A DNA stretch of 64,000 nucleotides from Gordonibacter urolithinfaciens (lineage in GTDB: Bacteria > Actinomycetota > Coriobacteriia > Coriobacteriales > Eggerthellaceae): the NCBI RefSeq assembly GCF_900199375.1, contig NZ_LT900217.1, positions 2,852,001-2,916,000 of the forward strand. Direction: 5' to 3'. The notes below the pieces were generated by a model that did no database searches, had not been told where the DNA came from, and saw only the letters and a program-made list of their open reading frames with translations. How positions within the stretch are numbered: the first letter of the stretch is position 1; each line of letters starts with the position of its first letter. This document shows positions 1 to 10,924 of this stretch, piece after piece. The translations under genes and the position numbers were made by a program.

Positions 1-153
1 ACCGCCCGTTTACTTATGACGCGGCATACGGCCGCGACGGGCGAGAGGGTAACCGGTGGGAGCTGGGCCCCGGTGCGCGAGTGTGGGGGCAAAGACTAGG
101 TCAGTCGAAAGGGGCGCTTTGAGAGAGAAACAGCGGATGGAGGCACACCGGAA

Positions 154-1116
154 ATGAAGCGTATGAAGGCGCTCGTATGCTGCGCGGCAGCCGCCTGCCT
201 GGCGATGGTGCTGGCAGGATGCTCGTCGCAGCAGAGCTACACCCCTCCCGAGAAGAGCGCGACGGTGTCGTCGCCTGCCATCGGCAAGAGCGGCACGTTG
301 CGGGTTGGCGTGAACGCGGGGTCGCCGCCGTTGGCCGGCTCGCCTTCGTCCTCGTCGAAGATCGTCGGCATCGACGTCGACGTGGCCGCGGCGCTGGCCG
401 ACCAGCTGGGCTTGAAGCTGGAGATAGTGGACGTGGGGACCGATCCCGAGGCCGCGCTCAAGGAGGGCAAGGTCGACGTGGCCATGGGCATCGGCTCCGA
501 GATCGAGGTGCCGTTCTGGAGGTCGCCGGCGTACCTGCCGAAGGGCGTGGCGCTGTTCTCCACCTCGGCGAATGCGACGGTGCCCACCAAGGCGTCGTCC
601 CCCAAGATCGCGGCCCAGGTGTCCTCCACCAGCTCGTGGCAGGTCACCAACGAGTTCGGCCAGGACGCGCTTGTGTCCGAGAACGACTTGAAGAGCGCGT
701 TCGCCGCCCTTGCCGACGGCTCCGCCCAGTACGTGGCGGCCGATGCCGTCATCGGCATGTACGCGGCCCACAGCGGCGGCTACGACGCGCAGATCGTGGC
801 GCTCATGCAGCAGCCCGGCGGTTACTGTGTCGGCATGCTCGAGGCGAACACCGAGCTGCAGGCGGCCGTCAAGGATGCGCTCGCTGCGCTCACCGACGGC
901 GGCATCGTGTCGGTCATCGAGAAGAAGTGGCTGGGCACGGACATCGACGCCTCGTCGCTCCCGCTCACGACGGGCGCCTCCTCGGCGAAGACGGACGAGT
1001 CCAAGACAAGCGGTGACGAATCGGACGGCGGCGAGAATGCGCCTGCTGCCGAAGATGACGAGGAGGGCAACGTCGAGAGCAACGCCGGCAGGAACGCCGT
1101 GCGGCCCACGGCGTAA
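154..1116 (+). CDS. Amino-acid-type solute-binding lipoprotein (SBP_bac_3 family)
   Basis: 320 residues. The N-terminus has two lysine/arginine residues, a hydrophobic core and a lipobox LAGC with the lipidated Cys at residue 23, so this is a secreted lipoprotein anchored to the outer face of the membrane. Residues ~48-255 fit the family 3 periplasmic binding fold: LRVGVNAGSPPL, then GIDVDVAAALADQLG, and a KVDVAMGIG segment, the pattern seen in ABC importers of polar amino acids. The C-terminal ~50 residues are a Ser/Asp/Glu-rich low-complexity tail, unusual for the family. GGAGG at 139-143 lies 10 nt before the ATG. No permease or ATPase gene is adjacent, so it is either an orphan binding protein or its partners lie outside the window to the left. 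The substrate cannot be read from sequence. Confidence 0.85.
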   Translation: MKRMKALVCCAAAACLAMVLAGCSSQQSYTPPEKSATVSSPAIGKSGTLRVGVNAGSPPLAGSPSSSSKIVGIDVDVAAALADQLGLKLEIVDVGTDPEAALKEGKVDVAMGIGSEIEVPFWRSPAYLPKGVALFSTSANATVPTKASSPKIAAQVSSTSSWQVTNEFGQDALVSENDLKSAFAALADGSAQYVAADAVIGMYAAHSGGYDAQIVALMQQPGGYCVGMLEANTELQAAVKDALAALTDGGIVSVIEKKWLGTDIDASSLPLTTGASSAKTDESKTSGDESDGGENAPAAEDDEEGNVESNAGRNAVRPTA

Positions 1117-1142
1117 GCCTTGTCGAGGAACCCGTTTCCCAA

Positions 1143-1184
1143 ACCGAATGAAAAAGCCCGCTTATGCGGGCTTTTTCATTCGGT
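1143..1184. terminator. Bidirectional intrinsic terminator
   Basis: Perfect 19-bp inverted repeat with a 4-nt TTAT loop. The GC core GCCCGC/GCGGGC is flanked by A5 on the left and T5 on the right, so it can terminate from both sides. It separates the plus-strand lipoprotein gene from the minus-strand sufB gene, which converge here. Confidence 0.9.
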
Positions 1185-1239
1185 AGACTATCCAATCGTT
1201 CGGGAAAGCGCTTCGCGCGCCGTGTGCGCGACGGGGAGG

Positions 1240-2169
1240 CTAGTTCAGGAAGTCCTCCAGGATCTCCTGCTCGGCCTCCTCCTCGGTGAGCCCGAGCGTC
1301 ATGAGCTTGATGATCTGGTCGCCGGCGATCTTGCCGATGGCGGCCTCGTGCACCAGCAGCGCGTCCTCGCTTGCGGCCTCGATGCCGGGGATGGCCGTGA
1401 CCTTCGCCTTGCCCATGATGATGGCGTCGCACTGCACGTGGCCGCGGCAGGCCGCCTCGCCGATCACGAGCGGGTTGAACACCTGCTTGGAGTTGTCCTG
1501 CGCCACCGAGCGCGAGATCACCTGCACGCTGGAGTCGTCGCCCTTGAGCTCCACCTTCATGTTCGAGGTGGCAACCTGGTCGTCGTGCGTGAGCAGCTTC
1601 TCGGTGAGCACGAGCTTCGCGCCCGCGCCCAGCTCGGCGTTCGTGTCGCGCACGGTGGACGACACGCCGCGCAGCTGCGTGAGCTCCATCTCGCAGCTCG
1701 CGTTCTCCTCCATGATGACGTTGGTCATGGGGTTCAGGATGCGCTCGCCGGTGCCCGCGCCCTCGCCGTAGTGCTTCTCCACGTACTTCACATGGCTGTT
1801 CTTGCCGCAGTAGAAGGTGTGGATGCCGTCGTGCTCGGAGGCCTGGTGGCTCTCGTTGTGGATGCCGCAGCCGGCGATGATGGTCACGTCGCAGTCGTCC
1901 TCGATGTAGAACGTGTTGTACACGACGTCCTTCAAGCCCGCCTGCGTCACGATGACGGGGATGTACACCGTCTCGCCCTTCGTGCCGGCCTTGATGCGGA
2001 TGTCGATGCCGGGGTTGTCCGTCTTCGTGGCGATCTCGATGTTCGCCGACGAATGGCGCTCGACGAGCTGCCCGTCCTTGCGGATGTTGAACGCGCCTTT
2101 CGGCATGCCGTGAATGTTGGCGATCTCGGCGAGCAGGCTCTCGTCGATGGGGGACAAATCAACAGCCAT
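1240..2169 (-). CDS. sufB: SufB/SufD-type Fe-S cluster scaffold protein
   Basis: 309 residues, shorter than the 420-480 of classical SufB or SufD; it is essentially the beta-helix core plus the C-terminal helical part. The C-terminal block carries QCD (Cys247) and LLVHEAAIGK (His274-Glu275), which match the cluster-building region of SufB/SufD. Together with the SufC ATPase just upstream it would form the SufBC scaffold on which [4Fe-4S] clusters are assembled in the cytosol. No sufD, sufS, sufU or sufE is next to it, matching the minimal two-gene SufCB systems known from archaea and strict anaerobes. GAAGGAGG lies just before the ATG. There are several extra cysteines (93, 101, 121, 159, 241). 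Assignment to the family is firm; SufB versus SufD naming is by inference. Confidence 0.88.
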   Translation of the reverse strand: MAVDLSPIDESLLAEIANIHGMPKGAFNIRKDGQLVERHSSANIEIATKTDNPGIDIRIKAGTKGETVYIPVIVTQAGLKDVVYNTFYIEDDCDVTIIAGCGIHNESHQASEHDGIHTFYCGKNSHVKYVEKHYGEGAGTGERILNPMTNVIMEENASCEMELTQLRGVSSTVRDTNAELGAGAKLVLTEKLLTHDDQVATSNMKVELKGDDSSVQVISRSVAQDNSKQVFNPLVIGEAACRGHVQCDAIIMGKAKVTAIPGIEAASEDALLVHEAAIGKIAGDQIIKLMTLGLTEEEAEQEILEDFLN

Positions 2170-2320
2170 GATGGCCTCCTTCTTCCTGACGGCTTCCCGT
2201 GGCGGCCGCCTAGCCGTTCAGCCCCTCCTCGCCTTCGCACACGGCCCTAAGGCCGCTTAGCTTCAGGCTCCTCGGTGCTTCGCGGCTCTGACGACTCGCC
2301 ACGGAAACCCTGTCTCTTCT

Positions 2321-3097
2321 TTAGCAGGTGGTGGGGATCTCGGTCAGGTGCAGCTCGGGCGGCTCGGTGAACGAGCAGCCGGGGATGCCCTTTGCCACGA
2401 AGCCCAGCTTCGGCATGAGTTCGGCGGGCGTTCCCGTCTCGGCCACCTGGCCGTTTTTCAGCAGCACGATCTCGTCGGCCAGCTGGATGATGCGCTCCTG
2501 GTGCGAGATGATCACGATGGAGCGCCCGTCGCGCGCCTCGTGGATGTCGCGGAACGTCTCGGTCAGGCGGTCGAAGCTCCAGAGGTCGATGCCGGCCTCG
2601 GGCTCGTCGTAGATGGCCAGCTTCGGGTCGCGCGCGAGGATGGTGGCGATCTCGATGCGCTTCACCTCGCCGCCGGAGAGGTTCTTGTCCACCTCGCGGG
2701 TGAGGTAGTTCGCCGAGCACAGGCCCACGCGCGCCAGGTACTCGTTGCACGAGAGCATGGGCAGCTTCTTGCCGGCGGCGATGTCCAGGAGCTTCTTCAC
2801 CTTCATGCCCTTGAAGCGGGCGGGCTGCTGGAAGCCGTAGCCGATGCCCTTCTTCGCGCGCTCGGAGATGGACAGGTGCGTGATGTCCTCGCCGTCGAAC
2901 AGGATCTGGCCGCCCGTGGGCTGCTCCACGCCCATGATGAGCTTGGCGAGCGTGGACTTGCCGCCGCCGTTCGGGCCGGTGATGACCGTGAAGCGGTCGT
3001 CGGGGATAGTGAGCGTGAGGTCGTCGATGATGCGCTTCGTCTCCTTCGCGCCCTCCGACAGCGGTACTTCAAACGTGAGGTTCTTCAGTTCCAACAT
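2321..3097 (-). CDS. sufC: SufC-type Fe-S assembly ATPase
   Basis: 258 residues, the normal SufC length. ABC ATPase motifs are all present: Walker A GPNGGGKST (~residues 39-47), Q-loop GYGFQQP, signature LSGGE, Walker B LAIYDEPEAGID and the switch histidine in IISHQE. The sequence around the Q-loop (QQPARFKGM) and EPEAGID is typical of SufC rather than of a transport ATPase, and no membrane permease is nearby. It powers conformational change of the SufB scaffold. It is the first gene of a two-gene minus-strand unit; sufB follows after 151 bp. The sufB-side tail is longer than usual and ends in Cys. Confidence 0.92.
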   Translation of the reverse strand: MLELKNLTFEVPLSEGAKETKRIIDDLTLTIPDDRFTVITGPNGGGKSTLAKLIMGVEQPTGGQILFDGEDITHLSISERAKKGIGYGFQQPARFKGMKVKKLLDIAAGKKLPMLSCNEYLARVGLCSANYLTREVDKNLSGGEVKRIEIATILARDPKLAIYDEPEAGIDLWSFDRLTETFRDIHEARDGRSIVIISHQERIIQLADEIVLLKNGQVAETGTPAELMPKLGFVAKGIPGCSFTEPPELHLTEIPTTC

Positions 3098-3349
3098 GGC
3101 AGATGCTCTCCGTCTCTTCCTCCACTAATTGATACTACATTACTACCATTTATGGTGCATGACGTCAAGGCGCGGTGCCCGAAACCCCCTCGGACGGCGC
3201 GCCGCGCCCCCTTGGGCGGAAGCGCGAAGAACCCGTTCATGCGCCGATTCGTTCCAATCGTTAATTCTAGCTTTTAAAGCCTGGAACGGAAGTATGAATG
3301 TCTTATTTATTCGCTCGAAAGGCGCAAGGTCGCATCAAGCACGTACAAA

Positions 3350-3365
3350 TGTTTCACGTGAAACA
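3350..3365. promoter_or_regulatory. parS: parS chromosome-partition site (ParB binding)
   Basis: The 16-mer TGTTTCACGTGAAACA is identical to the canonical bacterial parS consensus, and the palindrome extends to 18 bp (3349-3366). ParB-CTP clamps load at such sites and spread, and ParA/SMC act on the complex. parS sites cluster near the replication origin in most bacteria, so this suggests an origin-proximal location. It lies in a non-coding gap, as expected for a functional site. I saw no second copy in the window. Confidence 0.93.
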
Positions 3366-3493
3366 TCGCGTGTGCCCGCACACTGGAAATTCGAACATCG
3401 GAATAGCTGCAGGTTCACCGAACGACCGCGTGGAAAAAGCGGGCGCGCGAAACCGGGCGATCGAAAAAACGATGCACGAAAAAACGAGCGATT

Positions 3494-3534
3494 GAAAAAA
3501 ATGCGCTCCAGCGCGTTAGGGCGCTGGAGCGCAT
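3494..3534 (-). terminator. Intrinsic terminator of the M16C protease gene
   Basis: Perfect 14-bp stem (ATGCGCTCCAGCGC and its complement) with a 6-nt loop, followed on the minus strand by a run of seven T. It lies about 90 bp downstream of the protease stop codon. Confidence 0.9.
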
Positions 3535-3623
3535 CTCGGGTGCGGTTTCGTCGCAGCGACGCCGCGGCCGTGCTGCGGAAGAGCGCTTGCAGCGCCCGCC
3601 TCAGCCGCGTTGCAAGCGCATCG

Positions 3624-6600
3624 TTACTCGTTCAGCAGGTCGACCACCTCGAAGGGGGTGCGGGAGGCCTCGATGATGTCCTTGCTGCCGAACGTGCACA
3701 CGGCGTCGTGCGCCACCGCGTCGGCCAGGGGGGCGCCCAGCGCGCGTACGGCCTGCGGGTCGGCCGCCACCATCTCCTCGCGGGTCTGGAGGCGCGCCTC
3801 GGGCGTCCGGCCGCCGAAGTAGTCGCCGTCTTGGCGGCGCGCCAGGGCGCGGGCCTTGAGCGGCGCGTCGAAGCCCGCCACGGTGCTCACCACGTAGCCC
3901 TCCATGGCCTCGGGCTTCGGGTCGAACGCCTCGAGCCAGGCTGCCGAGGCGGCGAAGCGCGCCAGCGTCTCGTCCAGATGCGGGTCGCGATAGGAGTAGA
4001 AGCGCAGGTTGCCCGTGCGCGCCGCCCCGAAGCCGGCCCCGTAGGCGCCGCCCTTCACGCGCACCTCGTTCCACAGGAAGTCGTAGGACAGCGCGCGCGC
4101 CGCCACCTGCCAAGCGCCCGTGTAAGGCGCGCCGTCGGCGCGGCGGTCGAAGCCCTGCGCCGCGTAGCACACGTCGGTGGGCACGATGAACGCCTCGTTG
4201 CGCACGGCGGGCGCGGGCACGGCCAGCGGACGCTCGGAGGATCCCGTGCGCCCGGTGACGGCCCCGGCCCTCCAGAACCGCTCGAAGTCATCGTCGGCGC
4301 CGGTGAAGCTCACCGTGCAGCCGTCGTCCACGAACAGGCGTCCCGCCAGCTCGGCCAGACGGCCGGCCAGATCGTCCGCACGCTCGTCGTAGTGCGCGAG
4401 CAGGTCCTTCAGGAAGCGGTAGAAGTCCACGCCCCCCACCTGCTCGCGCACGATGCCGGCGGGAAGGTAGTACGATGCCACGCGCGCCATGGCGGCCGCA
4501 TGGCCGGCTGCGGCGAAGCCCTGCTCCATGCCGATGCGCCGCTGCTGCAGCACGTCCTTGATCTTCCCGGCGTCGGCGAAGTCGGTCTCCAGCGTGATCT
4601 CCAGCGGCAGCTCGCAGGCGGCCTCCACGTTCTCGGAGAGCGCGCTCGCGCCCACCACCAGCTTCGGCGCCAAGGCGCCTGCGCCGTCCTCTTCCTCGTA
4701 GATCTCGGTGAAGAACGACAGGTTCCCCAGCCGCCCGTTCACCAGCGTGTCGATCTCGGCGGCCGTGTGGCGCGCCGTGCCCAGCTTGCCCAGCACGAGC
4801 GCGAGCACGGCGACGTAGGGCAGGTCCTCGAAGCGCGCGCGCCCCAGGTCGAAGTAGCGGTAGGCGTACGCGATGCCGCGCGTGGGGATGTCGTGGCGCA
4901 GGCAGGGCACGGGCGTGCCTTCCGCCAGGCCGTAGGAGGGCTCGAGCGGCGCCGGCCCGATGTCGGCCACGGACAGGCGCGGCAGCGTGGCGAGCGCCGC
5001 GGGCGCGTCGGGCTCGGTCTGCAGGCGCCGCAGCTCGGCCTCTTCGTCGGCCACGCGCGCGAAGTCCTCGGGGCCCATGGCGGCCTCGGCGGCGCGCAGT
5101 CGCTCGGCCTCGTAAGCGTCCTCGTCGCCTTCGAGCGGCCGCACCTCGGCCAACGCCCAGTGGCCGCTCTCCAGGAACACGTCGATCATCAGGCGCTCGA
5201 AGTAGCCCGTGCCCAGCTCGCGGCGCAGCAGGGCGAAGTCGTCCTCGTAGCGCAGGTAGGTCGTGGCCATCTCGTCGTCGTAGAGCCAGCCGGACAGCGC
5301 CGTCATGGACAGCGCCACGCCGTCGGCCATGCCGAAGTCGCGCTCGCGCATGACGAACTCGGCCCGCGAGAGCGACGCCTCCACGAGCGTGCGGTCGATG
5401 CCCTGCTCGGCCACGGCGCGCAGGGCATCCTCGAAGGCGGCGCGGAAGCGTTCGGCGGCCCCGGGCTTCGACCCGCGCAGCTGCACGACGGCGAACGGCT
5501 GCAGCATCCCGTCGGCCACGAATGCCTGCACGTCATCGGCCAGGCCGGCGTCCAGCAGCGCGCGCTTCACGGGCGCCTCGTTGCTGCCCATGAGCGCGTC
5601 CAGCAGGATGTCCACCGCCACGAGGCGCGTGCGCTCGGCAGCGTCGCCTATGACGTAGCCCAGGCCCGCGCAGGCGTTCTCGGGGGCCGTGTCCATGTCG
5701 CGCACCACGTGCTCGGCCACCACGGGCGCCTGGGCCTCCAGGGCGTGCGGCTCGAGCGGCGCCCTGCCGGCTGCCGTGCGCTCGGCAGCGCGGGCGGCCT
5801 CCTCGTCGGCCACGGGGGAGAGGTACTCCCGGTCCAAGAACGCCAGCATGCGATCCAGATCCACGTCGCCGTACAGCGTGAGGTAGCTGTTGTCCAGCCG
5901 GTAGTGGCGCGCGTGCTCGTCCAGGAACTGCTCATAGGTCAGGTCGGGGATGGCGCGCGGCGTACCGCCCGACTCGAAGCGGTAGGCCGTGTCGGGGAAC
6001 AGCGCCGCCTGCAGCTCGTCGTAGAGCACGGAGTTGGCGTCGGAGAGCGCGCCCTTCATCTCGTTGTACACCACGCCGTTGAGCACGAGCTCCGCCTGGC
6101 CGTCCTCGGCCTCGGTCGCCGCCACGAGGTCGCCCGCGATGGAGTCGCCCTCGTCGGCCTCCGCGTCGGCGGCCAGTTCGTAGTGCCAGCCCTCCTGCTC
6201 GAAGATGGCGCGCTTATGGTAGATGGCCGGGTGCAGCACCGCGTCCAGGTACACGTCCGCGAGGTTCAGCAGGTCCTGGTCGTTCGTGCTTGCCACGGGA
6301 TACAGGGTCTTGTCGGGGAACGTCATGGCGTTCAGGAACGTCTGCATGGAGCTCTTCAGCAGGTCCACGAACGGCTCCTTGACGGGGAACTTGTCCGAGC
6401 CGCACAGCACGGAGTGCTCCAGTATGTGGAACACGCCCGTGTCGTCGGCGGGCGGCGTCTTGAACGCGATGGAGAACGCCTTGTTGGCGTCGTCGTTCGC
6501 CAGGTAGAGCAGTCGCGCGCCGCTCTTCCGGTGGGAGAGAACGTATGCCGTCCCGTCGATCTCGGGCAGCTCCTCGCGCGTGAGCACGGTGAACCCGTGC

Positions 6601-6626
6601 AGCTGGTCGTTAGGTGAGAGTTCCAT
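3624..6626 (-). CDS. M16C family zinc metalloprotease (insulinase/PreP-like)
   Basis: 1000 residues, the size of presequence-protease (PreP/Cym1) type enzymes made of two halves that close around a peptide. The inverted zinc motif HxxEH is seen as HILEH at residues 67-71, with the distal glutamate expected in the ELVLNGVVYNEMKG region. The start MELSPNDQLHGFTV is typical of the family; the second half keeps the structural M16C fold without a zinc motif. No signal peptide is visible, so it probably degrades peptides in the cytosol. It stands alone, with its own terminator behind it and the peptide importer operon upstream on the same strand. The link to imported peptides is suggestive only. 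Confidence 0.93.
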   Translation of the reverse strand: MELSPNDQLHGFTVLTREELPEIDGTAYVLSHRKSGARLLYLANDDANKAFSIAFKTPPADDTGVFHILEHSVLCGSDKFPVKEPFVDLLKSSMQTFLNAMTFPDKTLYPVASTNDQDLLNLADVYLDAVLHPAIYHKRAIFEQEGWHYELAADAEADEGDSIAGDLVAATEAEDGQAELVLNGVVYNEMKGALSDANSVLYDELQAALFPDTAYRFESGGTPRAIPDLTYEQFLDEHARHYRLDNSYLTLYGDVDLDRMLAFLDREYLSPVADEEAARAAERTAAGRAPLEPHALEAQAPVVAEHVVRDMDTAPENACAGLGYVIGDAAERTRLVAVDILLDALMGSNEAPVKRALLDAGLADDVQAFVADGMLQPFAVVQLRGSKPGAAERFRAAFEDALRAVAEQGIDRTLVEASLSRAEFVMRERDFGMADGVALSMTALSGWLYDDEMATTYLRYEDDFALLRRELGTGYFERLMIDVFLESGHWALAEVRPLEGDEDAYEAERLRAAEAAMGPEDFARVADEEAELRRLQTEPDAPAALATLPRLSVADIGPAPLEPSYGLAEGTPVPCLRHDIPTRGIAYAYRYFDLGRARFEDLPYVAVLALVLGKLGTARHTAAEIDTLVNGRLGNLSFFTEIYEEEDGAGALAPKLVVGASALSENVEAACELPLEITLETDFADAGKIKDVLQQRRIGMEQGFAAAGHAAAMARVASYYLPAGIVREQVGGVDFYRFLKDLLAHYDERADDLAGRLAELAGRLFVDDGCTVSFTGADDDFERFWRAGAVTGRTGSSERPLAVPAPAVRNEAFIVPTDVCYAAQGFDRRADGAPYTGAWQVAARALSYDFLWNEVRVKGGAYGAGFGAARTGNLRFYSYRDPHLDETLARFAASAAWLEAFDPKPEAMEGYVVSTVAGFDAPLKARALARRQDGDYFGGRTPEARLQTREEMVAADPQAVRALGAPLADAVAHDAVCTFGSKDIIEASRTPFEVVDLLNE

Positions 6627-6677
6627 GGGTGGCTCGCTTTCCTCGTGGCAGCGTTGCGTTTCCGCTCATTGTCGCAC

Positions 6678-6704
6678 AAAAAAAGGAGGCCCGGCAGGGC
6701 CTCC
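6678..6704 (-). terminator. Terminator of the peptide transporter operon
   Basis: Perfect 8-bp GC stem GGAGGCCC/GGGCCTCC with a 4-nt loop, followed on the minus strand by T7. It is 15 bp past the oppF stop codon. Confidence 0.88.
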
Positions 6705-6718
6705 ATACTATCGGTTGA

Positions 6719-7785
6719 CTAGTCGATGACCGCCGTTCCCGGGCCGCCCTCGTCGTAGCGGTGGCAGGCGCACTGGTGGTTCGGCTTCACCTCGACCAGC
6801 GGGGGCATGACCTCGTCGCAGCCCTCGACCTTCGCGAAGCAGCGGCCGGCGAAGCGGCAGCCGGGCGGCGGGTCGATGGGGCTGGGCACGTCGCCTTCCA
6901 GAATGATGCGGTCGCGCTTCGTGGCCGGGTCGACCGACGGGATGGCCGACAGGAGCGCCTGCGTGTACGGCGACAGCGGGTCGGCGTACAGCGACTTCTT
7001 CGGGGCGATCTCCATCATCTTGCCCAGGTACATGACGCCCACGCGGTCGGACACGTGCTTCACCACGTTCAGGCCGTGGGCGATGAACAGGTACGTGAGG
7101 CCGAACTGCTCCTTGAGCTCGTCCAGCAGGTTCAGCACCTGAGCCTGGATGGACACGTCGAGCGCCGACACCGGCTCGTCGCACACGATGAGCTTCGGGT
7201 TCACGGCGAGTGCCCGCGCGATGCCCACGCGTTGGCGCTGGCCGCCCGAGAACTCGTGGGGGTAGCGGTTGCGCATGTAGTTCGCCAGGCCCACGCACTC
7301 CAGCAGCTCGTTCACGCGATCCTCTACCTGGTCCTTCGGCAGGATGTTGTTGGTGAGGATGGGCTCGGCGATGATGTCGCCGATGCGCATGCGCGGGTTC
7401 AGCGACGCATAGGGGTCCTGGAAGATCAGCTGGATGTCCTTGCAGTAGGCCTTGCGCTCCGCGGGCTTCATGGCCGTGAGGTCGTGCCCGTCGAAGATGA
7501 TCTTGCCGGACGTGGGCTTCAGCAGGTTCACCAGCATCTTGCCCACGGTGGTCTTGCCGCAGCCCGACTCGCCCACCAGGCCGAACGCCTCGCCGCGGCG
7601 GATCTGGAAGCTCACGTCGTCCACGGCCTGCACGTGCGAAGTGGCCTTGCCGAAGAAGTTCGTCTCGGCGGCGAAGCGCTTCGTGAGGTGCTGGACGTCC
7701 AGCAGGATGTCCTGCTGGGGCGCGGACGTGCCGTCCGCGCCCGCCTGCGGCTGGGCGGCAGCGGCCTTGTTCCCGTTGCTCTCGC

Positions 7786-7789
<4 letters not shown>
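6719..7789 (-). CDS. Peptide ABC transporter ATPase, OppF/DppF type
   Basis: 356 residues. Walker [10 protein letters not shown] at 73-81, signature FSGGQRQR at ~180-187, Walker [13 protein letters not shown] with the DE pair at 204-205. The C-terminal oligopeptide/dipeptide extension is Cys-rich (GCRFAGRC, then GC and QCAC), a pattern linked to an Fe-S cluster in Opp/Dpp ATPases. The first ~26 residues are an Ala/Gln-rich linker. The ATG overlaps the oppD stop codon, so the two ATPases are translationally coupled and should form the heterodimer driving import. It is the last gene of the five-gene operon. Confidence 0.92.
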
Positions 7790-8913
<1,124 letters not shown>

Positions 8914-8917
8914 GCGA

Positions 8918-9847
8918 TCACCTCTTCCTTGCTTTGGGGTCCAGGCCGTCGCGGATGCCGTCGCCCAGCAGGTTGAACGCCAGCACGGTCAGCGTGATGG
9001 CCATGCCGGGGAAGATCATGAGCCACGGCGCGCGGAACAGCTCGTTGCGGCCGCGTCCCAGCATGTCGCCCCACTCGGCCGCCGGAGGCTGCACGCCCAG
9101 GCCCAGGAAGCCGAGCGCCGCCGCATCCAGGATGGCGGTGGAGATGCCGAGCGTCGCGCGCACGATGATGGACGGCAGCACGTTCGGCAGCACGTGGCGG
9201 AAGATGATGGCGGCGTTGGAGTCGCCCACGACGCGCGCCGCGGCCACGTAGTCGTTCTCCTTGATGGAGAGTATCTCCGAGCGCACGATGCGCGCGTACT
9301 CGGGAATGGACACCAGGCCGATGGCCACGACCGCCTTCTCGATGCCGGGCCCGAGGGCCGCCATGATGGCGATGGCCAGCAGGATGGAGGGGATGGCCAG
9401 CATCATGTCCATGATGCGCATGATGATCGTATCCGCCTTGCCGCCCTTGTAGCCGGCGATGGAGCCCAGGAGCACGCCCACCGTCAGCGAGATGGCCACG
9501 GCGGCCAGGCCCACGGTCAGCGTGATCTGCGTTCCGACGAGCACGCGGCAGAAGATGTCGCGGCCCTGGATGTCGGTGCCGAACCAATGCTGCGCCGAGG
9601 GCCCGAGCAAGGACTCGCTCAGGTTCTGCGCGTACGGGTCGTAGGGCAGCACGCTCGGCACGAACTTCGTGACCAGCGCGATGATGATGAGCAGCAGGAT
9701 GAAGATACCGCTCACGAGCGACGCCTTGTTCGACACGATGCCGGCGAACACGTCCTTCCAGATGCTCTCGCGCTTCTCCTTGGCCGGCCCGCCGTTCAAG
9801 ACGATCTCGGCGGCGGGCTCGGTTGCGAGCTTCTGCTTCTTTCCCAT
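8918..9847 (-). CDS. Peptide ABC transporter permease, OppC/DppC type
   Basis: 309 residues. An N-terminal cytoplasmic part, a first membrane helix ([15 protein letters not shown]) and five more helices in a BPD_transp_1 domain, with the DppC hallmark [11 protein letters not shown]-like segment read as [18 protein letters not shown]. The coupling (EAA) loop is around [20 protein letters not shown]. An in-frame GTG at 9856 overlaps the upstream stop, but the ATG at 9847 sits 8 nt from GGAAGAGGGG and is the better start. Confidence 0.92.
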   Translation of the reverse strand: MGKKQKLATEPAAEIVLNGGPAKEKRESIWKDVFAGIVSNKASLVSGIFILLLIIIALVTKFVPSVLPYDPYAQNLSESLLGPSAQHWFGTDIQGRDIFCRVLVGTQITLTVGLAAVAISLTVGVLLGSIAGYKGGKADTIIMRIMDMMLAIPSILLAIAIMAALGPGIEKAVVAIGLVSIPEYARIVRSEILSIKENDYVAAARVVGDSNAAIIFRHVLPNVLPSIIVRATLGISTAILDAAALGFLGLGVQPPAAEWGDMLGRGRNELFRAPWLMIFPGMAITLTVLAFNLLGDGIRDGLDPKARKR

Positions 9848-9852
9848 CGATA

Positions 9853-10872
9853 TCACCCCTCTTCCTTCGCGCCGTACTTGATGCGGGGATCAAGGTAGGC
9901 GTACACGATATCGACGACAAGGTTCATGATAACGAAGATGACCGCCACCAAGAGCACGATGCCCTGGACGACGGGGAAGTCGCTCTTCAGCACGCAGTCG
10001 ACGGCGAACTTGCCGATGCCCGGCCAGGCGAACACCGTCTCGGTGAGCAGCGCGCCGCCTAGGAGGCTGCCGAACTGCAGGCCGATGACCGTGGAGATGG
10101 GCAGCATGGCGTTGCGCAGCGCGTGCTTGATGTTCACGGTGCCCTTCTTCAGGCCCTTGGCGCGCGCGGTGCGGATGTAGTCCGCGTTCAGCGTCTCGAG
10201 CATGCTCGAGCGCGTCATGCGCGTGATGATGGCCATGGAGTACAGCGACAGCGCCACCGTGGGCAGGATGAGGTGCACGAGCACGTCGCCCAGCGCCTTC
10301 CAGTCGCCCCGCATGATGGTGTCGAGTATGAAGAAGCCCGTCCCCCCGGTGGGTTGGAGCAGGGGCGTCACGCGCCCGCTCGAAGGCAGCACGTGCAGGA
10401 TGCCGGCGAACAGCAGGATGAGCAGGATGCCCGACCAGAAGATGGGCATGGAGACGCCCACGAGGGCCACCACCATGCTCACGTTGTCGGCAAGCTTGTT
10501 CTTCTTCACCGCCGCCAGCACGCCGAGGGCCACGCCCAAAAGCGATGCCACGATGATGGCGCAGATGGCGAGCTCGGCCGTGGCGGGGAAGCGCGCGGCG
10601 ATCTCGGCCGTGACCGGCTGGTGCGTGTAGTAGGACGTTCCGAGGTCGCCCTGCACGGCGCCCACGATGAAGTTGATGTACTGCATCCAGATGGGATCGT
10701 CCAACCCGTTGTCCGCGCGCCACGCCGCCATCGCCTCGGGTGTTGCGTGCTCGCCCAGAACCACCGGAGCCGGGTCCGGGGCCAACACGCGCGTGATGAG
10801 GAAGATGATGATCGTAACACCCAGCAAAACGGGAATCACCATGAGGATTCTCTTGAGGATGTACTTGAGCAT
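9853..10872 (-). CDS. Peptide ABC transporter permease, OppB/DppB type
   Basis: 339 residues. Begins with the classic DppB helix ([20 protein letters not shown]) and has six predicted membrane helices. The EAA loop is seen near [29 protein letters not shown] lies 6-8 nt before the ATG. It pairs with the OppC-like permease to make the import channel. A 232-bp gap with strong hairpins separates it from the binding-protein gene upstream. Confidence 0.92.
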   Translation of the reverse strand: MLKYILKRILMVIPVLLGVTIIIFLITRVLAPDPAPVVLGEHATPEAMAAWRADNGLDDPIWMQYINFIVGAVQGDLGTSYYTHQPVTAEIAARFPATAELAICAIIVASLLGVALGVLAAVKKNKLADNVSMVVALVGVSMPIFWSGILLILLFAGILHVLPSSGRVTPLLQPTGGTGFFILDTIMRGDWKALGDVLVHLILPTVALSLYSMAIITRMTRSSMLETLNADYIRTARAKGLKKGTVNIKHALRNAMLPISTVIGLQFGSLLGGALLTETVFAWPGIGKFAVDCVLKSDFPVVQGIVLLVAVIFVIMNLVVDIVYAYLDPRIKYGAKEEG

Positions 10873-10924
10873 AAAGCCCCTTTCTTACCTGTCCTGCTCC
10901 GTTATCCGAACGAATACAGGAACG

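Larger units (their letters stand above)
3098..3623. other. Intergenic region with suf promoter side, parS and protease terminator
   Basis: 526 bp without a convincing gene. The left part (3098-3290) is AT-richer and must hold the sufC promoter on the minus strand. The centre carries a parS site and the right part an intrinsic terminator, both listed separately. Small frames here lack ribosome binding sites and homology. Confidence 0.7.

Noticed and set aside
1-153. Possible riboswitch or structured leader before the lipoprotein
   Set aside because: No match to cobalamin, TPP, glycine or SAM riboswitch cores that I could recognise; the region is cut by the window edge.
3129-6617. 1162-residue plus-strand open frame
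   Set aside because: It lies opposite the M16C protease, which has clear motifs; the frame is His/Arg/Val-rich as GC-rich antisense frames are, with no recognisable domain.
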